The notes beneath the pieces were generated by a model. It was not told the origin of the DNA. It did not search any database and was given only the letters and a program-made list of their open reading frames with translations. Shown piece after piece: positions 38,722 to 44,754 of a DNA stretch of 44,754 nt (position 1 is its first letter; every line of letters begins with the position of its first letter). The stretch is from Sphingopyxis sp. (lineage in GTDB: Bacteria; Pseudomonadota; Alphaproteobacteria; Sphingomonadales; Sphingomonadaceae), in the NCBI GenBank assembly GCA_016793775.1, contig JAEULK010000004.1:1-44754 (forward strand), read 5' to 3'. The position numbers and the translations under genes are program-made.

Positions 38722-41094
38722 ATGCATGCTCGCACGATGCTGCTGGCCGGGCTTTCGACGCTCGCGCTGGCCACCCTTGGCACGCCCGCCTTTGCGCAGG
38801 ACACCGCCGCCGCCGAGGAAGACGATAGCAATATCATCATCGTCACCGCGACCAAGCGCGACGCCAATCTTCAGGACATTCCCTTTTCGATCAACGCCCA
38901 GACCGCCGCCGATATCCAGAAATCGGGCGCCGTGACGCTCGAGGATCTGTCGCGCAACGTCGCCGGCCTGTCGGTCCAGAACCTCGGCCCCGGCCAGAGC
39001 CAGGTGTCGGTGCGCGGCGTGTCCGCGGGCCAGGTCGTGCGCGACCAGCCCGGCGTCAAGGAACAGGTCGGCGTCTATCTCGACGAAAGCGTGATCTCGC
39101 TCTCGCTCTTCACCCCCGACGTCGATCTTTTCGACCTCAACCGCGTCGAAACGCTGCGCGGGCCGCAGGGCACGTTGTTCGGCTCGGGTTCGGTCGGCGG
39201 CACGATCCGCTACATCACCAACCAGCCCAAGCTCGGCGTGACCGAGGGTAGCGTCGAGGCGAACCTCAACCTCGTCGACGGCGACGATATCGGCGGCCAT
39301 CTGAAGGGCGCGATCAACGTCCCGCTCGGCGACAAGGCAGCGGTACGCGCGGTCGGCTATTACACGCGCTACGGCGGCTTCATCAACGCGGTCGGCCCGG
39401 CCGGCGGCGACGACGTCAACAGCGGCGAACGCTATGGCGGGCGCCTCGCGATCACGTTCGAGCCGGTCGACGACGTCACCATCACCCCGCGCATCGTCTA
39501 TCAGAAGGTGACCGCCGACGGTTTCAACCGCCAGGACATCTACAATCTCTATGGCAACCGTTTCACCACGACGCGGCCGCAAGTCGATTATGACGAGCGC
39601 GAGCAATATCTGCTGCTGCGCGAGGGCTTCGAGGACGAGACGCTGATCGCCGACCTGGTGATGAACGCCAAGCTCGATGGGGTGTCGGTCACCTCGGTGA
39701 CCAGCTACACCAACCGCGACATCCTGGTCAGCCGCGACGCCAGCGCGCTCACCGGTTCGGTGTCGGTCGACCTGGGTTTCCCGACCGCGGGCGTGCTGCT
39801 GCCGTCGAACCTGGTCGACACCACCGACCTCAAGACCTTCACCCAGGAAATCCGCCTCGCGTCGGATTATGACAGCGCCTTCCAATGGGTGTTCGGCGGT
39901 TTCTATTCGAGCACCGACCGCTTCTATCGCCAGCGCCTGCCCACCCCGGGCTATGACGCGGTGACCGATGCGACGCTGGGCGCGGGCACCTCGGCGGCGG
40001 TCGCCAACGGCTTCCCCGCCAATTCGCCGTACAACGCCGACCTGCCCTATAATATCAAGCAGCTCGCGATCTTCGGCGAAGGCACCTATTCGATCACCGA
40101 CGCCTTCGACGTCACCGTCGGCGGCCGTTATTACGACTTCGTCGAAACGCGCCGCTTCGTCACCGGCGGGCTGTTCGCCAATGGCGACAACCGCCGCGAC
40201 AAGACGCGCTCGAACGGCATCAGCCCGCGCGTGCTGCTCAGCTACGACGTCGCCGACAATGTCAGCGTCAACGCGCAGGCGTCGAAGGGCTTCCGCCTCG
40301 GCGGGGTCAATGATCCGCTCAATCTGCCGCTCTGCTCGCCGTCCGACGCGGCGCTGTTCGGCGGCTTCCAGGATTATGACGACGAGACGCTCTGGAACTA
40401 TGAAGTCGGCGTGAAGTCGCAGGGCCGCGGCTTTACCTTCAACACCGCCGCCTTCTACAACGACATCAGCAACCTCCAGGTCACGCTCGATGCGGGCAGC
40501 TGCTCTTCGCGCATCGTCTTCAACGTCCCCAAGGCGCATTCGATGGGGGTCGAGTTCGAGCTGGGGCTGAACCCCATCGACGGGCTCGACCTGAACCTGT
40601 CGGGCAGCCTGATCGAGGCCGAATTCGACACCACCCTGCCCGGCGCGCTGACCGCCGCGACGGGGATTCGCGACGGCAACCGCCTGCCATCGGTGCCGAA
40701 GTTCCAGCTGTCGGCATCGGGCAGCTATGAATTCCCCGTCTCGGACGGGGCCTCGGCTTATCTCGCCGCCTCGTTCCAGCATGTCGGCACCCGCTATACG
40801 CAGCCGGCGGACCAGGAGAATAATCCGCGCACCTTCGTCCACGGCCTGCCCTTCGGCGGCGCCCCGGCGAATGCCGCGACGACGGTCAACCTGCAGTTGC
40901 CCGATTATCAGCTGGTCAATCTCAGCGCCGGGGTCGATTTCGACGGCGGCCTGTCGCTGAGCGTCTATGTCAACAACCTGCTCGACGAAAATGCCCTGCT
41001 CTCGTTCGACCGCGAACGCGGCGGGCGGGCGCGCCTCGGCTATACCGTCGGCCAGCCGCGCACCTTCGGCATCACCGCGCGGCAGAGCTTCTGA
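38722..41094 (+). CDS. TonB-dependent outer-membrane receptor
   Basis: The ATG at 38722 after GAGGAGAACAAAC gives 790 residues. Signal peptide: MHARTMLLAGLSTLALATLG to TPAFAQ (cleaved near residue 26). A TonB box lies at about 38-44 (NIIIVTATKRD), then the plug domain (SGAVTLEDLSRNVAGLSVQN, VSVRGVSAGQVV, VETLRGPQGTLFGSGSVGG) and a 22-strand barrel ending with GYTVGQPRTFGITARQSF. Such receptors import siderophores, vitamins, plant sugars or peptides; sphingomonads have many. No linked transporter or enzyme points to a substrate. The barrel has several Phe/Tyr-rich strands and no unusual insert. Confidence 0.93.
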   Translation: MHARTMLLAGLSTLALATLGTPAFAQDTAAAEEDDSNIIIVTATKRDANLQDIPFSINAQTAADIQKSGAVTLEDLSRNVAGLSVQNLGPGQSQVSVRGVSAGQVVRDQPGVKEQVGVYLDESVISLSLFTPDVDLFDLNRVETLRGPQGTLFGSGSVGGTIRYITNQPKLGVTEGSVEANLNLVDGDDIGGHLKGAINVPLGDKAAVRAVGYYTRYGGFINAVGPAGGDDVNSGERYGGRLAITFEPVDDVTITPRIVYQKVTADGFNRQDIYNLYGNRFTTTRPQVDYDEREQYLLLREGFEDETLIADLVMNAKLDGVSVTSVTSYTNRDILVSRDASALTGSVSVDLGFPTAGVLLPSNLVDTTDLKTFTQEIRLASDYDSAFQWVFGGFYSSTDRFYRQRLPTPGYDAVTDATLGAGTSAAVANGFPANSPYNADLPYNIKQLAIFGEGTYSITDAFDVTVGGRYYDFVETRRFVTGGLFANGDNRRDKTRSNGISPRVLLSYDVADNVSVNAQASKGFRLGGVNDPLNLPLCSPSDAALFGGFQDYDDETLWNYEVGVKSQGRGFTFNTAAFYNDISNLQVTLDAGSCSSRIVFNVPKAHSMGVEFELGLNPIDGLDLNLSGSLIEAEFDTTLPGALTAATGIRDGNRLPSVPKFQLSASGSYEFPVSDGASAYLAASFQHVGTRYTQPADQENNPRTFVHGLPFGGAPANAATTVNLQLPDYQLVNLSAGVDFDGGLSLSVYVNNLLDENALLSFDRERGGRARLGYTVGQPRTFGITARQSF

Positions 41095-41101
41095 AGGACC
41101 T

Positions 41102-41137
41102 CGAAGGCGGGTTTCCCGGGCCGGAAACCCGCCTTCG
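41102..41137. terminator. Perfect hairpin after the TonB receptor gene
   Basis: Arms CGAAGGCGGGTTTCC (41102-41116) and GGAAACCCGCCTTCG (41123-41137) are exact inverted repeats with a short GC loop, starting a few bases after the receptor stop. There is no T-run after it, so it may be an mRNA 3'-end stabiliser or a weak terminator. Confidence 0.55.
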
Positions 41138-41194
41138 CACCTGCACAATAAATAGGCAGCGGTGATGCAAATTTAGGCCTTTTCAGGATGACAT

Positions 41195-41279
41195 TAATAT
41201 GGCATTCAACCATCAAGAGTTTCAGGAGGGGAGAGCCTGAAAGGCTGGGCCGGGACGCAAGTCCCGGCCCTCTTTTTTT
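41195..41279 (+). ncRNA. Candidate small RNA or micro-ORF transcript with strong terminator
   Basis: A compact AT-rich segment ends in an ideal terminator (stem GGGCCGGGAC / GTCCCGGCCC, GCAA loop, then TCTTTTTTT, 41247-41279). Upstream lies a second hairpin TTTCAGG / CCTGAAA (41220-41242) and a possible -10 (TAATAT, 41195-41200). A 13-codon frame from ATG at 41199 reads MAFNHQEFQEGRA and ends inside the first hairpin, without a clear ribosome site. It may be a free-standing sRNA or the 3' end of the receptor transcript. Confidence 0.4.
41247..41279 (+). terminator. Rho-independent terminator of the candidate small RNA
   Basis: A perfect 10-bp stem with a GCAA tetraloop is followed by TCTTTTTTT. 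It has the strongest terminator form in the window and points to a plus-strand transcript ending here. Confidence 0.88.
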
Positions 41280-41319
41280 GTGCGCAGCATAAGCTCGGCC
41301 AAAATGCCCTCGATTTTCC

Positions 41320-41671
41320 CCCGATTTCCGCCGATAGCGCAGCGTCGCGAAAGCACGCCAGCCGCCGTCCGCCCGCGGCGCCGAATCGCTGACCGTCAGC
41401 GTGCCGCCCTTGCCCAGCGCATAGGTCGAGCGCCCGATCGCGACATCGGCGCTGCCCCAATGGGTCCACCATTGCCCGACCCTCGACGCCGCCCGCGATC
41501 GCGCGCTGGCGGCCATGGCCGTCGGCCCCTGGCCCGCCGAGCCGGCCCTTGGTGTCGAAGGCGTAAGCGGCATCGGCCGAATGAGCCGCCGGCGGTTCGC
41601 CGGCGATCGTCAGCCGCGGCGGGGCTGGCGGGCGCGGCCAGCGCGGCCGCCACCCACCGGAGCGGCGTCAT
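41320..41671 (-). pseudogene. Decayed exported protein gene with frameshifts
   Basis: On the minus strand an ATG at 41671 opens a signal-like start (MTPLRWVAAALAAPASPAAA), overlapping the stop of the VOC fragment as ATGA. After about 30 codons plausible coding moves to a second frame (SADAAYAFDTKGRLGGPGAD) and then to a third (VGQWWTHWGSADVAIGRSTY, ALGKGGTLTVSDSAPRADGG, WRAFATLRYRR). At least two frameshifts are needed to connect these, so the gene is broken. I could not name the family. The 3' end is uncertain; no other gene was seen between 41280 and 41667. Confidence 0.5.
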
Positions 41672-41772
41672 GCCGCCATCTCGGACTGCGAGAACATGAA
41701 GGCGTTGCCGTCGGGATCGTAGAAGGTGAGCAGCTTCACCAATCCCGGGATGTGCCGGATGGCGCAGGCATG
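41668..41772 (-). pseudogene. C-terminal fragment of a VOC/glyoxalase-like gene
   Basis: The minus strand reads CAIRHIPGLVKLLTFYDPDG then NAFMFSQSEMAA and stop. The pattern LLTFYDPDGNAFMF is the terminal strand of vicinal-oxygen-chelate proteins (glyoxalase/bleomycin resistance type). No matching N-terminal part is present upstream; the frame there runs into unrelated sequence and the palindromic element at 41873. It is a remnant of a gene once followed by the decayed exported-protein gene. Confidence 0.6.
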
Positions 41773-41872
41773 GGCTGGTGATGCGCGAGGTGATCGATAC
41801 AAGGCCGCCGAGCAGCCTGTACGGGCTGACGGGGAGCGGGCGCGTGCCGGCGGCGGCATGCGCTACCTGATT

Positions 41873-41992
41873 CCCCTCCCTGAAAGGGAGGGGTCCGGGG
41901 TGGGTAGCCGCAGGCGTTCTTCCTTTCTCGCAATGTGGGCGGCGAGGCTGCGCCTCGCGACCCACCCCCGGCCCCTCCCTTTCAGGGAGGGG
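41873..41992. repeat. Inverted-repeat element with 21-bp arms
   Basis: The arms 41873-41893 and 41972-41992 are reverse complements or nearly so, built around CCCCTCCCTGAAAGGGAGGG, with TCCGGGGTGGGT / ACCCACCCCCGG extending them inward. The element is about 120 bp and lies just before the end of the GMC oxidoreductase gene and beside the VOC fragment. Confidence 0.65.
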
Positions 41993-41995
41993 AGG

Positions 41996-43582
41996 TCAGG
42001 CCAAAGCCGCCTTCACGAAATCCGCCGCGCGCTCGCCGATCATGATGCTCGGCGCGTTCGTATTCCCCGACACCAGCCGCGGCATGATGCTCGCGTCGGC
42101 GACCCACAGCCCTTCGATGCCGTTCGCCTTCAGCGTCGGATCGACAACCGCCGCCGCATCGCTGCCCATGCGGCACGTGCCCACCGGATGATAGACGGTG
42201 TCGGCGCGCGACCGGATCAGCGCGTCGAGCGCCGAATCGTCCTCCAGATCGACCGGATGCCGATCGACCCCGGCATAATCCGACAGCGGCGGCGCGGCGG
42301 CGATGCGGTGCATCATCCGCACGCCTGCCCTCAATGTCGCGATGTCGCGGTCGTCGGTCAGGAAGCCCGGATCAATGGCGGGCGCCGCCGCCGCGTCGGC
42401 CGACGCCAGCCGCACCGACCCGCGGCTCTCGGGCCGCAGCACGCAAGCGTGGCACGAAAAGCCATGGCCCTTCACCTTGGTCCGCCCATGATCCTCGAGC
42501 ATCGCGGGCACGAAATGATATTGGATGTCGGGCGCGGGCAGGTCCGGGTGCGATTTCCAGAAGCCCCCCGCCTCGGCGAAACAGGTGGTCATGATGCCGC
42601 TACGCTTGAAGCGATGTTCGATGATCGCCTTGACCATCCGCCAGGTCCCGCCGGGGCTGTCGCCGAACGGATCGGTCGAGCGCGTCTCCCAGCTCGACAC
42701 ATAGTCGATATGATCCTGCAAATCGGTGCCCACCGCGGCGCGATCGGCGATGACGTCGATGCCCTGCTCCTTGAGATGGTCGCCCGGACCGATCCCCGAC
42801 AGCATCAATATCTGGGGCGAGCCGAACGCCCCCGCCGACAGGATCACCGCGCCGCGCGCGCGCAGCGTCTCGCGCCGCCCGCCGCGCCGGATGACGACCC
42901 CGGTCGCGCGTCCGTCCTCGACCAATATCTTCTCGACCAGCGCCTTCGTCCGCACTGTGAAATTGGCGCGCTCGCGCAAGGGTTCGACATAGGCACGCGC
43001 CGCCGACCAGCGCTCCCCGGCCTTCTGCGTCGTCTGATAGAGGCCGAAGCCTTCCTGCTGCACCCCGTTGAAATCGGGCGTGCGCGGCAGTTGCAGCGCC
43101 GCCGCGCTTTCGAGGAAGCGCCGGCTCGTCACATTGGGCCAGCGCTGGTCCATGACGTTGAGCGGCCCGTCGGCGCCGTGATAGTCGTCGGCGCCGCGCT
43201 CATTGCCCTCGCTGCGCTTGAAGAAGGGCAGCACATCGGCATAGCTCCACCCCGTAGCCCCCAGCGCCGCCCATTGGTCGTAATCGAACTGGTGGCCGCG
43301 AATATAGACCATCGCGTTGATCGCGCTCGACCCGCCCAGCCCGCGCCCGCGCGGCTGGTATCCGATGCGCCCGTTCAGCCCCGTTTGCGGCAGCGTATCA
43401 TATTGATAGTTCGACGCCTTTGGGATGAAGGGCATGAAACCCGGGGTCTTCACGCGGGCAATATCGTTCGTCCCACCCGCCTCGACGAGGCACACCGTCC
43501 GCGTGCCATCCTCGGCCAGCCGACCCGCCGCCGCGCTCCCCGCGCTGCCGCCGCCGATGACGATGATGTCGAACTGATCCAT
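41996..43582 (-). CDS. GMC-family FAD-dependent oxidoreductase (choline/alcohol dehydrogenase-like)
   Basis: This 528-residue protein begins FDIIVIGGGSAGSAAAGRLA with the FAD motif, followed by the GMC signature RGRGLGGSSAINAMVYIRGH at about 79-98 and GAFGSPQILMLSGIGPGDHL at about 252-271. The active-site His and Asn lie in YHPVGTCRMG (about His465) and SGNTNAPSIMIGERAADF (about Asn507). Such enzymes oxidise alcohols, polyethylene glycols, choline or similar, passing electrons to a quinone or cytochrome. No betaine gene is nearby, so the substrate is open. It stands alone, flanked by palindromic elements on both sides. Confidence 0.92.
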   Translation of the reverse strand: MDQFDIIVIGGGSAGSAAAGRLAEDGTRTVCLVEAGGTNDIARVKTPGFMPFIPKASNYQYDTLPQTGLNGRIGYQPRGRGLGGSSAINAMVYIRGHQFDYDQWAALGATGWSYADVLPFFKRSEGNERGADDYHGADGPLNVMDQRWPNVTSRRFLESAAALQLPRTPDFNGVQQEGFGLYQTTQKAGERWSAARAYVEPLRERANFTVRTKALVEKILVEDGRATGVVIRRGGRRETLRARGAVILSAGAFGSPQILMLSGIGPGDHLKEQGIDVIADRAAVGTDLQDHIDYVSSWETRSTDPFGDSPGGTWRMVKAIIEHRFKRSGIMTTCFAEAGGFWKSHPDLPAPDIQYHFVPAMLEDHGRTKVKGHGFSCHACVLRPESRGSVRLASADAAAAPAIDPGFLTDDRDIATLRAGVRMMHRIAAAPPLSDYAGVDRHPVDLEDDSALDALIRSRADTVYHPVGTCRMGSDAAAVVDPTLKANGIEGLWVADASIMPRLVSGNTNAPSIMIGERAADFVKAALA

Positions 43583-43662
43583 AAGCCGCTCCCCACGCCA
43601 CCCGGGCGGTGGTCATATGGGTGCTTACATGAATGTCATTAGGGGGCGTGGCAAGAGAAACA

Positions 43663-43750
43663 CGTCGCCCCCGCGAAGGCGGGGGCCGCTTTCGGCCGCA
43701 GCCTGCACCGCTGCGTAAACCGGGGGGGCCCCGCCTATGCGGGGGCGACG
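43663..43750. repeat. Paired inverted repeat (REP/BIME-like), copy 2
   Basis: The left arm 43663-43687 equals the 25-bp arm found at 995. The right arm (about 43727-43750) is a variant with CCCCGCCTATGCGGGGGC. The spacer contains GCGTAAACCG like copy 1. It lies between the GMC oxidoreductase start and the end of the sterol desaturase-family gene. Confidence 0.75.
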
Positions 43751-43754
43751 ATTC

Positions 43755-44669
43755 TTACTCCGCCGGTTCCTCCACCGGCCGCCCCGCGGCCCAGCGCTCC
43801 TTGATCGTCGCGCTCGTCGCGCGGCTGCCGTCGTGACTCCAGCCGGGCTCGCGCCAGATATAGGACAGCTTGTGCCGCCACGGCGCGTACCAGACGTCCT
43901 TGGCGATCCCCACCCATTCGTGGACCGCGGCCCAGAGGATGTTGAAGCTGCCGAGCTGCTTGACGATGCCGTAGCGCACCGGCTCGTCGTCGCGCTCGGC
44001 CACGAAGCTGCCGAACATCTTGTCCCAGATGATGAACACGCCGGCATAATTGGCGTCCAGATAGCGCGGATTCACGCCGTGGTGGACGCGGTGGTGCGAC
44101 GGGGTGTTCATCACCGCCTCGAACCAGCGCGGCAGGCGCCGAATCGCCTCGGTATGGATCCAGAACTGGTAGATCAGGTTCAGCCCCGCACAGAAGAACA
44201 CCATCGCGGGCGGAAAGCCGATCAGGAACAAAGGCAGGCGGAAGAGGAAGGTCAGGCTGAAGAAGCCGGTCCAGGTCTGCCGCAGCGCGGTCGAGAGGTT
44301 ATAATGCTGGCTGCTGTGGTGGATGACATGGCTCGCCCAGAACCAGCGCACGCGGTGGGCGCTCCGGTGGAAGGCGTAATAGGCCAGATCGTCGAGGAAG
44401 AAGCAGAGGATCCACGCCCACCACCAGCTCGCGAAATCGAGGCCGATGTCGAACAGCCGGTATTGATAGACCCACACCGACATGCCCACGACCGCCGCGC
44501 CGACCAGCGCGCCCGCGACCTGGCTCACCGTGCCGAGCATCAGCGAGGTCAGCGTATCGCGCGCCTCGAAGCGGCTCTTGTCGGCACGCAGCGAATAGAC
44601 CATCTCGGCGAGCAGCAGCAGGATGAACGCCGGCACCGCATAGACGACGGGATCGGGAAGCTTATCCAT
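43755..44669 (-). CDS. Sterol desaturase / fatty acid hydroxylase superfamily membrane enzyme
   Basis: The ATG at 44669 (MDKLPDPVVYAVPAFILLLL) has GGAGAAAAGACCC before it; product 304 residues. There are about four to five membrane segments and the histidine cluster of the family: DDLAYYAFHRSAHRVRWFWA then SHVIHHSSQHYN (HRSAH and HVIHH boxes) and NTPSHHRVHHGVNPRYLDAN (HHRVHH). The di-iron centre would hydroxylate or desaturate a lipid, sterol-like or carotenoid compound. Substrate unknown; in sphingomonads such genes may act on sphingolipids, hopanoids or carotenoids. No partner gene lies in the window. Confidence 0.92.
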   Translation of the reverse strand: MDKLPDPVVYAVPAFILLLLAEMVYSLRADKSRFEARDTLTSLMLGTVSQVAGALVGAAVVGMSVWVYQYRLFDIGLDFASWWWAWILCFFLDDLAYYAFHRSAHRVRWFWASHVIHHSSQHYNLSTALRQTWTGFFSLTFLFRLPLFLIGFPPAMVFFCAGLNLIYQFWIHTEAIRRLPRWFEAVMNTPSHHRVHHGVNPRYLDANYAGVFIIWDKMFGSFVAERDDEPVRYGIVKQLGSFNILWAAVHEWVGIAKDVWYAPWRHKLSYIWREPGWSHDGSRATSATIKERWAAGRPVEEPAE

Positions 44670-44754
44670 GGGTCTTTTCTCCTTCCGACGAAGGGGAACC
44701 GGCACCGGCCCGCTCCCCCACCCGGCCTCCCACAGAGTATCCTGAAATGGGAGG
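44670..44754. other. Window end, gene-free
   Basis: This last stretch carries the ribosome site of the preceding minus-strand gene and, at the very end, a possible inverted repeat (CCTCCCA ... TGGGAGG, about 44726-44754). No coding frame can be judged because the window stops. Confidence 0.4.

Noticed and set aside
38617-41148. An 843-codon minus-strand open frame opposite the TonB receptor gene
   Set aside because: Antisense shadow with skewed composition; the plus frame has signal peptide, TonB box, plug and barrel signatures.

Overview
This window is a piece of chromosome from a GC-rich alphaproteobacterium, most likely a sphingomonad (Sphingopyxis or Sphingomonas type). This rests on base composition, a large TonB-dependent receptor, DUF4402 secreted proteins, a NodT-type RND efflux operon and several families of short GC-rich palindromic repeats. 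It is inference from gene content; no marker gene such as rRNA is present. No transposase, integrase, phage gene or CRISPR array was seen.

Left part (1-6,050): the cut end of a GIY-YIG nuclease gene, an MTA/SAH nucleosidase, an SBF-like transporter, a TelA/XpaC-like pair, and a three-gene minus-strand cassette (membrane protein, ECF sigma factor, small membrane protein). From 6,055 to 13,412, all on the minus strand, comes a TetR regulator followed by a four-gene RND efflux operon (small unknown gene, adaptor, permease, outer-membrane channel). Three matching 12-bp operator-like inverted repeats lie at the operon promoter and the tetR start.

Middle part (13,596-24,321): a TauD-type dioxygenase coupled to an FAD/NAD oxidoreductase, tRNA-Gln(CUG), a ferredoxin-NADP reductase, a TlpA thioredoxin divergent from a DoxX-like protein, an M19 dipeptidase divergent from an acyl-CoA dehydrogenase, an ArsR regulator divergent from a fatty acid desaturase across a perfect palindrome, an M20 amidohydrolase and a GlsB-type membrane protein.

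Island (about 24,322-26,440): a visibly AT-richer insert between ordinary housekeeping genes. It holds a two-gene operon: a degenerate ImmA/IrrE-like protein whose HExxH zinc site is lost, and a class III nucleotidyl cyclase that resembles the pyrimidine cyclases (PycC) of Pycsar anti-phage defence. No TIR, transmembrane or cyclic-nucleotide-binding effector is adjacent, so it could be an undescribed Pycsar-like variant. It is the best candidate for a new system in the window.

Right part (26,462-44,754): nadB co-transcribed with a zinc-ribbon protein and an ABC ATPase; two DUF4402 secreted proteins around a zinc-finger gene; tldD; two secreted unknown proteins; DUF924, PNPOx-like and endonuclease/exonuclease/phosphatase-family genes; a glnK-amtB operon behind a textbook sigma-54 promoter and ending in a strong terminator; a TonB-dependent receptor followed by a candidate small RNA; a decayed VOC/secreted-protein operon; a GMC oxidoreductase; and a sterol-desaturase-family membrane enzyme.
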